DNA of 42,565 nt from Bacteroidaceae bacterium. Lineage in GTDB: Bacteria > Bacteroidota > Bacteroidia > Bacteroidales > Bacteroidaceae. Numbering within the stretch: position 1 is the stretch's first letter; the number at the start of each line of letters is the position of its first letter. The notes below the pieces were generated by a model. It had not been told where the DNA came from, searched no databases, and saw only the letters and a list, made by a program, of their open reading frames with translations. Position numbers and translations under genes: made by a program. The DNA lies in NCBI GenBank assembly GCA_016284045.1, contig JAEEOB010000213.1:1-42565 (forward strand). The letters run 5' to 3'. Below are positions 16,701 to 25,067 of this stretch, piece by piece.

Positions 16701-18414
16701 CACGATCTTCGTGAACAACAGCACAGCCTACACATTCAGTGGCAGCGGCATAATCTCAAGCGGGGCACTTGTGAAGGAAGGCAGCGGTATGCTGACCATC
16801 TCGAACGACAACACCTATACAGGCGGTAACTATCTGAGAGGCGGAACCGTCAGGGTGAGCAGCCTGGCAAACAGCACACAAGCCTACGGTAACCTCGGCG
16901 GTGTGACCACCTTACTCAATAAATTCATCATGGAGAACGGAGCGGTGCTCCAGACAACAGCCGACGTGAAGATGGGTTCTCCCATCAAGATGGAAGGCGA
17001 CGAAGGCGGTGTGATTAATAACGGCAAAGCGTTTGTGATGGAGAAGAACATAGCCGGCACCAAGCTAACGAAAAAAGGTTCAGGCAAGCTCGACATGCAA
17101 GGCACTCTGAGCGCATCAACCCTCGTCGTTCAAGCCGGTACGGTGAATTACGCCACAACCACCTACACCAAAAAAGTGCTGCTTGAGGGCACAGGCAATA
17201 TCAGCGGCAGCGGATTTACTGATTGTCAGATAGAAGTGGATGAAAACGCAAAGGCAACACTCACCCTTGCCAGCAATTATTATGCAAACCACACCAACAA
17301 ACTGACTGGCAGCGGCACATTGACCGTGAACCCCACCAACACCGTAAGCCGTGTGAGAATCACCGGCGACTGGAGCAAATTCAAGGGCACCATCAAGCAC
17401 ACGAACAAAAGCATCACCCTGCCATTCGACAACTCCTTCGGACTGCCGAACGCCACACTCGACATCGCGGCCGACTGCTATGTAAACAACGTTTGCCACT
17501 CATTCAAAATCGGCAAACTCACCGGACAGGGAAACCTCGACGCCCCCAATTCCAACTATCAGAACCAGACAGCCGTATCGGGCAGCAACACCTGGATAGT
17601 GGGCAACGACACGCTTGGTGACTTCACCTTCTCTGGAAAACTTGTAGATGGAGGAGGCAACAACAAAGCCAATTTCGAGAAAATCGGCTCATGCAAAATG
17701 ACCGTTTCGGGTGCCTGGACCAACAGCGGCTCCGTGAAAGTATCTGCCGGTGAGCTAAGGACAAGCAGCAAATCTTGCCTGGGCAAAGGCGCTGTGACCG
17801 TGGCGAAAGGAGCAACCCTGTCGGGCATTGGTTTGCTGACCAACACGTTGGTTACCGTGAACGGGACATTGGCTCCCGGACTGACATCCACATCCGCCAT
17901 CGGCGCACTCGACTTCGGCAGCCGGGCTCTGACAGTGGGTCCAACCGGCATCATCAGCATAAACGCAAGCAAATGTGCCAGCGCCACAGTCTCCGCAAAC
18001 GGAAACGGATGCTCCACGCTCATGAACATCAACAGAATGACCTGTAACGGAACTGTGGTGGTGAACGTAGCAGAAGACCACACATTTGCCGTGGGTGACT
18101 CCATCAGAATCTGGGATGCACAGAGCTTTAGCGGAACCCCTACCCTGGCATCCGACGTGCTCGACGCAAGCAAAGGCCTGGCTTGGGACGACTCACGCCT
18201 GAGCGAGGGTCTGCTCTTCGTGGTTGAGTCAAAGCACATTAAAGGCGACGTGAATGAGGACGGCGAAGTGGACATCAGCGACGTAGTGGCTGTCATCAAC
18301 ACCATGGCTGGGACAGCAGCATACAGATTTGCTGATGTGAACGGTGACGGCGAGGTCGATATCAGCGACATCGTGGCTGTCATCAACATCATGGCCGGCA
18401 ATAAAGAAGAGTAG
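13744..18414 (+). CDS. PL11 rhamnogalacturonan lyase fused to autotransporter-like beta-helix and dockerin-like tail
   Basis: 1556 residues, more than twice a normal PL11. Signal peptide (1-19); N-terminal strand domain; PL11 propeller to about 640, with DVSLGDLTGDGITEF (about 133), DWDEDGKAEVLLR (about 202), VGDVDWDGKDEIIFG (about 391) and GDWREELVLR (about 575). From about 660 to 1490 it changes to Gly/Ser/Thr/Asn-rich strands resembling autotransporter-associated repeats, best seen at LVKEGSGMLTISNDNTYTGG (from 1009) and GSGTLTV. No outer-membrane barrel follows, so it is not an autotransporter. The last 59 residues carry two complete dockerin-like calcium loops (DVNEDGEVDISD, DVNGDGEVDISD). 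The helix may be a spacer or a pectin-binding arm. The frame is unbroken. In the operon with the first lyase. Confidence 0.9.
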   Translation: MKRLLLIFVLMHLVCGAFAQRVTDKENRGLVAVPSRTSGNFVSWKVLGEEYYDVTYNLYANGSKIASNLKKSNYNDNNGNASTQYQVAAVVRGVEQEKCKAVTSWSAGYKQINLIEPVDRNGDPAGSYYQVNDVSLGDLTGDGITEFIIKRPCNDATNTSQKVRFNHLDCYDIEGKRLWWIDLGPNMIAGPDEQWDAVAYDWDEDGKAEVLLRCQDGTVIHFADGTSLQIGNMNVDTRNRLLGGSQAYTSAGNEYLLYLEGATGKPYQIGPSSHPDYMDYPLPRLETSEFNQYIDWSRQGSYSSQIVAYDNALNSAWGDSYGHRSTKHYWGAPYLDGRHASIFLGRGAYTRHKFIALDVDKTTHKLTERWRWTCTNGSSPWFGNGYHNFAVGDVDWDGKDEIIFGSMVIDDNGKGLSTTNFGHGDAQHCSDFDPYRHGAEQFACLEEGRAKFGCNYRNATTSEMYVKVDAGGDDGRALMANFVNDYPGSFGRSVNSGWISSVSDKIISSMNLMDWSDLNCRIYWDGDLCDEYMDSPGTAKAAVVYKPGTGSRLVQCVGSLANDSKNNAGAVGDILGDWREELVLRYGDNALVIYTTNYPTNYRIPTLWADHQYRNAMVWQSMGYNQPPHKSYFLGELEGITVAPPPYTMTGRTEVKNGGTITTTDEHLLVCEFNDTKINIAEGASPYMVTFNVPSSVEGTAESNATVKNTAINRSYYTCEVSGGALTGNTRVVKQGDGILTLPAVDMTYSGETNIWAGTVNFNGSAANSNVWVNRFGKLYSHASEATFKSLKADYASVVSPGGDDAIGTITADSIYVMGIGSRLKLDLYSEGTKSDKIITKKLSIVKKNWQYGPAYQMPVIEIVEHKAEGAGTLEPGKYLIGNVGELSGSLANIKVEGLTSLKAGFERAENGDLYLVLGAVRGPSEIVWSGLKSGTWDYATTENFYLLNDPEQTPDIFAQGDIVNFTDSAKLFTVTLKAGEELPADTIFVNNSTAYTFSGSGIISSGALVKEGSGMLTISNDNTYTGGNYLRGGTVRVSSLANSTQAYGNLGGVTTLLNKFIMENGAVLQTTADVKMGSPIKMEGDEGGVINNGKAFVMEKNIAGTKLTKKGSGKLDMQGTLSASTLVVQAGTVNYATTTYTKKVLLEGTGNISGSGFTDCQIEVDENAKATLTLASNYYANHTNKLTGSGTLTVNPTNTVSRVRITGDWSKFKGTIKHTNKSITLPFDNSFGLPNATLDIAADCYVNNVCHSFKIGKLTGQGNLDAPNSNYQNQTAVSGSNTWIVGNDTLGDFTFSGKLVDGGGNNKANFEKIGSCKMTVSGAWTNSGSVKVSAGELRTSSKSCLGKGAVTVAKGATLSGIGLLTNTLVTVNGTLAPGLTSTSAIGALDFGSRALTVGPTGIISINASKCASATVSANGNGCSTLMNINRMTCNGTVVVNVAEDHTFAVGDSIRIWDAQSFSGTPTLASDVLDASKGLAWDDSRLSEGLLFVVESKHIKGDVNEDGEVDISDVVAVINTMAGTAAYRFADVNGDGEVDISDIVAVINIMAGNKEE

Positions 18415-18431
18415 ATGAAATCCGTTTTCTG

Positions 18432-18507
18432 TTTACGATTTCAATATTTACGACTTAAGATAAAAAAAGAAACAAAAAAATTAAGATTTGTTTGCATGAA
18501 TCGTAAA
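18432..18507 (+). promoter_or_regulatory. Three copies of TTTACGAYTT upstream of the fasciclin-Sus operon
   Basis: TTTACGATTT at 18432, TTTACGACTT at 18447 (15 bases apart, direct) and the inverted copy GAATCGTAAA at 18498-18507. The last lies between the -33 and -7 boxes. Such placement suits a regulator site, either for the hybrid regulator's AraC domain or for a repressor. No footprint evidence; low-complexity AT-rich surroundings leave room for chance. Confidence 0.4.
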
Positions 18508-18522
18508 AAAATCATAATTTTG
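18491..18522 (+). promoter_or_regulatory. Promoter of the fasciclin-SusCD operon
   Basis: TTTG at 18491-18494, a 20-base spacer, then TAATTTTG at 18515-18522. This is the best -33/-7 match in the window to the Bacteroidetes primary sigma consensus (TTTG, about 19-20 bases, TAnnTTTG). Predicted start near 18529, giving a leader of about 84 bases before the ATG at 18613. Confidence 0.7.
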
Positions 18523-18540
18523 TAAACTGACTAAACTTCA

Positions 18541-18573
18541 AGGTGCGCTCCATAGCCATTATGGAGCCCACCT
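18541..18573 (+). promoter_or_regulatory. Leader hairpin near the 5' end of the fasciclin-Sus transcript
   Basis: AGGTG-C-GCTCCATA (18541-18554) pairs with TATGGAGC-C-CACCT (18560-18573) around a five-base loop: 13 base pairs with one C-C mismatch. It starts about 12 bases after the predicted transcription start. No U-run follows, so it is not a terminator. A 5' hairpin can protect an mRNA from decay or serve as a protein or small-RNA site. Confidence 0.6.
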
Positions 18574-18612
18574 CATGTTATAGACTACACTAAACACCAC
18601 TTAAATAAAATT

Positions 18613-21567
18613 ATGAAAAAAGTACTATTATTAACGTTATTCTTCGGATCACTCCTGCTCTATTCCTGTGATGACACTTACGGGGATATCTACGGGGATG
18701 TCGATGAAGACTCTAAGCCGTCGTGGCTTGGCGGGAGCATCTATTCCGAGCTGAAGGACGGTGGACAGCTCGACGGCACGTTCACCACCTACCTTCGCCT
18801 GATTGATGACCTGGGCTATGCCGAGACGTTGAACCGGACGGGAAGTAAAACTATCTTTCCTGCCAACGATGAAGCGTTCCAACGATTCTTCAAAAACAAT
18901 GAGTGGGGGGCATCATCCTACGATGACCTGACCTACGCACAGAAGAAGCTGCTGCTCTACTCTTCCATGCTTGACAATGCGCTATTGACGAACATGCTTG
19001 CCAATGTGGAATCGACCGCCTCCACCACAGGCATGTCGGAAGGCATGGCACTGAAGCATCCCTCCAACATCAGTGTGATTGACACCATCACCAAAATCAT
19101 GCCGGCAGAGATGCCCAAAAACAACGCCTATTGGGACACTTTCCGCGAAAGCGGACAGCCGATATGGGCAGTATTAGACAACACCACACCTCCCATTGTG
19201 CATTTCACACGTGAGCAGATGGTGAACAACGGCATATCAACATCTGGCGACCGCTCCGACTTTGCCATCATCACAGGCGAAGTGTATAACGACAGCGAGA
19301 AGCCGGTGTATATCTACGACAACAAAATCATCAAGAAAGACATCACCTGCCTTAACGGATATATCCATCAGGTACAGGACGTGCTGGTTCAGCCAGGCAA
19401 TATGGCACAGGTGATTGGAAAGGATAAGGACTTGCAGTTTTTTAACCATATCCTCGACTATTTCAAGGTGGCTTACCCTGACAATAACACAACGACCTCA
19501 TATAACTCATGGGTGAGCCAGAACCCGGAGACAGCTGCAGCAAACGGCTACACACAGCATGATAATATATATAAGGTGAGATACCTCAGTGTCATATCCC
19601 AGGGAGCCGACGGCAACACCGACCCCAACGGCACCGCCAAACCAACCAACGAAGTGCTGAACTACGACCCGGGATGGAACGAATATTATCCCAACTCAAA
19701 CCGCTCGACTGCCGACATCGCTAAAATCACCGACATGGGCGCAATGTTCGTGCCTACCGACGATGCGCTCTGGGGGTATTTCAGCACAAAAGGCGCATTC
19801 ATTATCAACGAGTACGGCAAGAAACCCAACACCCGTGAGAACCTGCTTGAAAACCTCGACTCAGTTCACAAGGCGAACCCTGTGATTTTGACATCGTTTG
19901 TAAACAACATTGAGAAAACTTCGTTCACAGCCACTGTGCCGAGCAAGTTCCCTGAAATCATCAATGACGCCTCGGAGCTGCTCAACATGCATGTGGATTC
20001 GCTCGTGGTGCGCAACGACGGCAAGTACGACATCAAAATCGCTAACAACGGCATCGTATATAAGATTCACGGTGTGCTCGCTCCCGACCGCTACCGTTCG
20101 GTACTCGGTCCTGTCTGCACCTACCGCGACATGAAAGTTATGGACTGGGCTGTGGAGGAGAAGCTCAACTCCTATCTCGGCATCGACTTCCAGTACTACC
20201 TGCTTGCCATGAAAGCGAAATACGCCTTCTTCGTACCTGACGACGACGCATTCGGAGCACAGGACATCTATTACCTCGACCCTGCATCCATCAACTGGGA
20301 AACCAACAAGGCGCAGGTGCTCCACTTCTGGTATGACAACACCGACCGTAACCTCCGCTCACAACAGTATCTCGGGGCACGGGCATACACTATCGACCTG
20401 AAGACCGGCGAGATCACCACCAACCAGTCAGACCTCAGTTTCAACTCCAGTCAGGCACAGATAAAGTCTGCACTTGCCGACATCCTTGACCACCACACCG
20501 TGGTGCTTGAGAACAGCGACATGGAGAACGGTGACCCGATTACCCACGGCAACAAATACTATAAGACGAAGGGCGGATGTGGTATCCTAGTGGAGAAAGC
20601 CGGAACGGACTGGACCGTGAAGGGTGGAAGCCAGGTTGACGGCCTGCTGCCGGCAAGCGATGTCAAACTTCCTGCAAGTAAGGTGGAAGTGGCTGAATTG
20701 GAAGACAACGGCTATGCCTACCGCATCGACCATGTGATTCAGCCAACCATCCGCAGTGTGTCGCAAGTGCTTGCCAACGAGGAGCGTTTCTCCGAGTTCT
20801 ATAAGATGTGTACGGGATTCGCCAATGCAGAGTTGATGTACTGGATTGGCTACAGCGACGACTATTCAAAAGACCCGTTCGGCGTGTCGGACCAGCAGCG
20901 AAAGCTCATCTTCACCAACGACTACAGCTTCAACACTGTGATGAACCGCAGCCTTGCCAAGGAGGGTAACGTGAAGATGTTCAACACATTCAACTACACC
21001 CTCTATGCTCCTGACAACGACGCAATGGCTAAAGCATACGCAGCTGGACTTCCCTCATGGGACGACATCTACGACATGTTTGAGAAAGCCCGCGAAGCAA
21101 GCAACAAGGAACACTGTCCGGAGCCATACGCATCGGTGCTGAAGCAGAAAGTGGAACGCATGAACGAGTTCTGCAAATATCATTTCCAGTATATATCCCT
21201 CTATGCCGACGAATACATACCTGCAAGTGACGGAGGAAACACCAGATATCAGAGCATGTATGCTCCTGTCAACCAGCCGCTGAAAGAGAACCAGGTAAGT
21301 TGCAGCGGTGGTCTGCTCACTGTCACCGACGGTGGTGGCCAGGCTCATACAGTGAATGCCAACGACGGAACAAAACTGTCGAACATCATGGCACGCGACT
21401 ACTGGCTGAACAAGTCGCCAGGAGAGGGCAACAACAGCATCCTGACATCTTCGTTCTGCGTGATCCATGAAATCACCGAACCTCTCTATTTCGACAGTAC
21501 ATTGAAATACAACGCAGCCTGGGAAGCCGACGACTTCACAGCCGACGACCTTCTCAACGCCTTATAA
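18613..21567 (+). CDS. Fasciclin (FAS1) repeat lipoprotein, about four repeats
   Basis: Lipobox LYSC (Cys19) followed by DDTYGD, an acidic start as in surface-exposed Bacteroidetes lipoproteins. The 984 residues divide into four FAS1-like units: about 50-265 (KTIFPANDEAFQRF ... GYIHQVQDVLVQP), 265-500 (AMFVPTDDALWGYF ... YKIHGVLAP), 500-715 (AFFVPDDDAFG ... YRIDHVIQP) and 715-965 (TLYAPDNDAMAKAY ... CVIHEITEP). Each shows the FAS1 start (hydrophobic-P-x-D-x-A) and the closing H/DxV segment. FAS1 domains mediate adhesion, and in some bacteria carbohydrate or matrix binding. As first gene of the operon, ahead of susC, it most likely acts as a surface glycan-binding protein for pectin fragments (inference). 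Start and frame are clear. Confidence 0.88.
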   Translation: MKKVLLLTLFFGSLLLYSCDDTYGDIYGDVDEDSKPSWLGGSIYSELKDGGQLDGTFTTYLRLIDDLGYAETLNRTGSKTIFPANDEAFQRFFKNNEWGASSYDDLTYAQKKLLLYSSMLDNALLTNMLANVESTASTTGMSEGMALKHPSNISVIDTITKIMPAEMPKNNAYWDTFRESGQPIWAVLDNTTPPIVHFTREQMVNNGISTSGDRSDFAIITGEVYNDSEKPVYIYDNKIIKKDITCLNGYIHQVQDVLVQPGNMAQVIGKDKDLQFFNHILDYFKVAYPDNNTTTSYNSWVSQNPETAAANGYTQHDNIYKVRYLSVISQGADGNTDPNGTAKPTNEVLNYDPGWNEYYPNSNRSTADIAKITDMGAMFVPTDDALWGYFSTKGAFIINEYGKKPNTRENLLENLDSVHKANPVILTSFVNNIEKTSFTATVPSKFPEIINDASELLNMHVDSLVVRNDGKYDIKIANNGIVYKIHGVLAPDRYRSVLGPVCTYRDMKVMDWAVEEKLNSYLGIDFQYYLLAMKAKYAFFVPDDDAFGAQDIYYLDPASINWETNKAQVLHFWYDNTDRNLRSQQYLGARAYTIDLKTGEITTNQSDLSFNSSQAQIKSALADILDHHTVVLENSDMENGDPITHGNKYYKTKGGCGILVEKAGTDWTVKGGSQVDGLLPASDVKLPASKVEVAELEDNGYAYRIDHVIQPTIRSVSQVLANEERFSEFYKMCTGFANAELMYWIGYSDDYSKDPFGVSDQQRKLIFTNDYSFNTVMNRSLAKEGNVKMFNTFNYTLYAPDNDAMAKAYAAGLPSWDDIYDMFEKAREASNKEHCPEPYASVLKQKVERMNEFCKYHFQYISLYADEYIPASDGGNTRYQSMYAPVNQPLKENQVSCSGGLLTVTDGGGQAHTVNANDGTKLSNIMARDYWLNKSPGEGNNSILTSSFCVIHEITEPLYFDSTLKYNAAWEADDFTADDLLNAL

Positions 21568-21606
21568 TGACTACAATTGATTCGAAACCTAAAACATATC
21601 CCGATT

Positions 21607-24600
21607 ATGAATAATATAATGATATGCAATAAAAAGATAAGGATATTCCTTCTCACCGTAGTTATGGGGCTGTGGGCTGTCAACTCAATGGCGCAACGCA
21701 TCTCGGGTACGGTTGAGGACGACATGGGACCTGTGATGATGGCTACGGTGGTTGAGAAAGACGCCAACAACCGTATCGTCAACCACACATCAACCGATAT
21801 CAACGGTAACTTCTCCATGACCATCAAAAGCCAGAACAACACACTGCAAATTTCCTTCGTCGGAAACAAGACCGTCACTCTGCCATTGAAGGGCCAGACG
21901 GTGTTCAATGTCAAGATGGAGGCACAGGGACAAATCCAGGAAGTTGTGATTAAAGGAGTCAGACGTCAGAACTCCGGAGGACTGAACATTCCTGTGCGCG
22001 AAATGACCGTGGCAAGCCAGACTATGAAGATGGAGGATGTGGAGGGACTTGCCTTCACCTCGGCCGACGAGGCACTTCAAGGTGAAATCGCCGGTCTCGA
22101 CATTGTGTCAACATCCGGTAACCTCGGAGCAGGCACACAGATGCGTCTGCGTGGTGTCACGACCATCAACGGCGACGCCAACCCTCTCATCGTAGTGAAC
22201 GACAAGATATTCGACAATCCCGACGACAACTTCGACTTCGCCAACGCCGACGAGGAGCAATATGCCTCATTGTTGTCGGTCAATGTCGATGACATTGAAG
22301 ACATCACCGTGCTGAAGGACGCTGCTGCGACAGCCGTCTGGGGTGCTTACGGCGCCAACGGTGTGATTCAGATCAAGACCAAGCGTGGTATCAGAGGAAA
22401 GACCAAGGTGGCTTTCTCTTATAAGTTCACCGGCACCTGGATGCCGAAAGGCTACAAGCTACTCAACGGTGACGACTACACGATGATGCTCAAGGAGGAG
22501 TTCTACAACCCCGCCCAGCGCTCGAACGCCACGACCAACATCGCCGAGATCAACTACGACCGCTCATGGGCAGAATATGAGAACTGGAACAACAACACCG
22601 ACTGGGTTGACGCAGTGAGCGACTTCGGTAAGCTCCACAACATCAACATGAATATTTCCGGAGGTGGAGAGAAAGCACGGTTCCGCATATCAGGAAGCTA
22701 CGACAACCAGAGCGGTTCGATCATCAAGCAGCATCTCGACCGTCTGACCACCCGTCTCGTGCTCGACTACGACGTAAGTAACCGCATCCGGTTCTCAACC
22801 GACTTTGCGCTCACCTACACCAACAACGAGAAGAACTACAGCGACCTGCTCGCCATCGCTCAGAAGATGGCTCCAAACATGGCGATTTACCGTCAGGATG
22901 AATATGGTCACAACACAGGAGAATTCTATTACATGAACCCGTCGGGCGACCCCTACGCAGGCAATTACTCCTCCACCCAGCTGTCGAACATCCGTACGCT
23001 GGGCAACCCTGTGGCAATCGCCCACAAGGCATGGAAGAAAGAATCTACCTACCGTATCGTGCCGGACTTCAACATCCGCTATGAGCTGCTCGGAACCAGC
23101 AGCGACAGCCACCGTCTGACCCTCGACGCAAACATTGATTTCGACATCTACTCCAACAGCTCACCGACCTGGTATCCGGCAGAGCTGACCACAGGAAACA
23201 ACACCGGAACAGGCTGGAGAAGCGGCAACTATAACTTCAGCACCAGCTCAGAGTCGAACCGCTTCAAGATGGGAATGGAAGGCAAGCTGACCTTCACCCC
23301 TCATTTCAATAATGAGGACCTGTCGTTCACCTCACTGCTCCGCTATCAGATGCACACATCTAAATCGACATCACAATACAACGGAGTGTATAATCTGCCT
23401 CCAGGCATCACATCTCCGACTGTTGACGCCGCCAATGAGAGCATGTCGAGCTCCACAAGCAAAAGCGCCGACGAGAACATCCTCTTCAATGCACACGCAT
23501 CCTACAAGAGTATCTACTCACTCGGTGTTTCAGCACGTCTCGACGGAAACTCCAAGTTCGGTCCCGACCACAAGTGGGCTATGTTCCCCGGTCTGTCAGG
23601 ACGTTGGAACATGATTGACGAGAAATGGATCAGAAGCTGGATGCCTAAGCAAGTGTCGATGCTCGCATTCCGTGCCAGCTGGGGTATCAACGGACGTGCT
23701 CCCACAAGCAACAACGCCATTTACAATTACTATTACGTGAACCAGGGTTCTTATGGCAAAGGCAACAACACCGACATCTACGCAACCGTTTCGGGCATGA
23801 ACCTCGACGACCTCAGATGGGAGAAGACCACTTCGTTTAACCTCGGAGGTAACCTCAACTTCTTCGACGACCAGTTGCAGATGGACTTCGACTACTACCG
23901 CAAGAACACCTCCGACCTGCTCATGCAGTCGGTGAAAATACCTTCATCAACCGGTTTCGGATCGCTCAGCTGGTTTAACGTGGGCGAGATGACCAACAAC
24001 GGTTGGGAACTGAACATCACAGGAAAGGACTTCATCAAAATCGGCAAGAAGTTCACGGTCTCCGCCAGCTTCAACATCGCACAGAACGTGAACAACATCA
24101 AGTCGATGGACCAGCGCGTGCTCGATGCCATCAACACCACATGGGAAGGCGTTCGCAGCCCTGCCGGCAATACCATGTTCCTCAACCTCATTCAGGAGAA
24201 CAACCCGCTCGGTTCCATTTACGGATACCGGTTCAAAGGCACTTACCAGTATTCCTACACATATCTTGAGAACTACCGTAAGGAACAGGAGCTGGCATAC
24301 AACGCAAACGGAAAGACCTTCACAACCGCCATGTATCAGGACTGGATAAACGGTCAGCTGAAAGACGGCAAGACATTCCCTGTCGTAACCGACGCGAACG
24401 GCAACGTGGTAATGAACAACAACGGCACCCCTCAACGGCTCGTCTATAACTATGAGGAAGGGAACTACACATACGCTTTCCAGGGAGGCGATGCCATCTT
24501 CGAGGATATCAACAATGACGGTCAGATCAATGCGCTCGATATCGTCTATCTCGGTAACTCCATGCCTAAGTTCAACGGAGGTTTCAGCCTCACGCTGAAA

Positions 24601-25053
24601 TACGGCCGTTGGAAGCTCGTCGGACGTTTCAACTACCGTCTCGGAAACAAAATCGTGAACGTGGCAAGAGCCAACCTTGAGAACATGTACACGGTGTATA
24701 ACCAGACAGGAACGGTGAACTACCGATGGCGCAAGGACGGTGACGACACCCCGATTCCAAGAGCTCTTTATGGAGTGGGCTACAACTACATGGGTTCAAG
24801 CAAATACGTGGAGGACGGCTCATTCGTCAGATTCCAGAACCTGCAGCTCTCCTACTCTTTCGACCCGAAGAAACTGAAACGTTACGGAATCGGCAGCCTT
24901 GCCATCTACGCTTCTATGAACAACCTGTTCTGCTGGACCAACTACAGCGGTGTGGATCCTGAAGTATCCATCGGCGGATGGGGAGTCGCTACCGACAACT
25001 CACGCACACCGAGGTCGAAGCAGTTTACCGCAACACTTAATATCGGATTCTAA
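21607..25053 (+). CDS. SusC/RagA-type TonB-dependent outer-membrane transporter (first pair)
   Basis: Imports oligosaccharides through the outer membrane with TonB energy, with SusD as lid. 1148 residues from the ATG at 21607; the frame opens at a TTG at 21577, but the ATG gives the proper signal peptide (IFLLTVVMGLWAVNSMAQ). Parts: carboxypeptidase-D-like beta domain (about 34-105, GTVEDDMGPVMMATVVEK), plug (DEALQGEIAGLDIVS from about 152; VLKDAAATAVWGAYGANGV from about 236, the SusC signature with Trp and Ala-Tyr in place of the more usual Ile-Tyr and Ser-Arg), then the 22-strand barrel ending in SKQFTATLNIGF with terminal Phe. It follows the fasciclin gene by 39 bases and precedes susD by 14. 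Confidence 0.95.
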   Translation: MNNIMICNKKIRIFLLTVVMGLWAVNSMAQRISGTVEDDMGPVMMATVVEKDANNRIVNHTSTDINGNFSMTIKSQNNTLQISFVGNKTVTLPLKGQTVFNVKMEAQGQIQEVVIKGVRRQNSGGLNIPVREMTVASQTMKMEDVEGLAFTSADEALQGEIAGLDIVSTSGNLGAGTQMRLRGVTTINGDANPLIVVNDKIFDNPDDNFDFANADEEQYASLLSVNVDDIEDITVLKDAAATAVWGAYGANGVIQIKTKRGIRGKTKVAFSYKFTGTWMPKGYKLLNGDDYTMMLKEEFYNPAQRSNATTNIAEINYDRSWAEYENWNNNTDWVDAVSDFGKLHNINMNISGGGEKARFRISGSYDNQSGSIIKQHLDRLTTRLVLDYDVSNRIRFSTDFALTYTNNEKNYSDLLAIAQKMAPNMAIYRQDEYGHNTGEFYYMNPSGDPYAGNYSSTQLSNIRTLGNPVAIAHKAWKKESTYRIVPDFNIRYELLGTSSDSHRLTLDANIDFDIYSNSSPTWYPAELTTGNNTGTGWRSGNYNFSTSSESNRFKMGMEGKLTFTPHFNNEDLSFTSLLRYQMHTSKSTSQYNGVYNLPPGITSPTVDAANESMSSSTSKSADENILFNAHASYKSIYSLGVSARLDGNSKFGPDHKWAMFPGLSGRWNMIDEKWIRSWMPKQVSMLAFRASWGINGRAPTSNNAIYNYYYVNQGSYGKGNNTDIYATVSGMNLDDLRWEKTTSFNLGGNLNFFDDQLQMDFDYYRKNTSDLLMQSVKIPSSTGFGSLSWFNVGEMTNNGWELNITGKDFIKIGKKFTVSASFNIAQNVNNIKSMDQRVLDAINTTWEGVRSPAGNTMFLNLIQENNPLGSIYGYRFKGTYQYSYTYLENYRKEQELAYNANGKTFTTAMYQDWINGQLKDGKTFPVVTDANGNVVMNNNGTPQRLVYNYEEGNYTYAFQGGDAIFEDINNDGQINALDIVYLGNSMPKFNGGFSLTLKYGRWKLVGRFNYRLGNKIVNVARANLENMYTVYNQTGTVNYRWRKDGDDTPIPRALYGVGYNYMGSSKYVEDGSFVRFQNLQLSYSFDPKKLKRYGIGSLAIYASMNNLFCWTNYSGVDPEVSIGGWGVATDNSRTPRSKQFTATLNIGF

Positions 25054-25067
25054 AAACCATCGTCATT

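Noticed and set aside
17559-18401. 280-codon minus-strand frame under the dockerin end of the second lyase
   Set aside because: It is the antisense of GC-rich repetitive coding sequence; composition is Ser/Pro/Met-rich without any fold pattern.
13744-18414. True autotransporter (type V secretion)
   Set aside because: No C-terminal barrel; the protein ends in dockerin-like loops.
11326-18489. Shared AATTAAGATTT before both the lyase and fasciclin promoters as a common operator
   Set aside because: The distances to the -7 boxes differ widely (about 150 against 35 bases) and the word is AT-rich, so chance is likely.
21577-21606. Longer start of the first SusC at a TTG codon
   Set aside because: The ATG at 21607 gives a normal signal peptide, and the extra ten residues resemble no leader.
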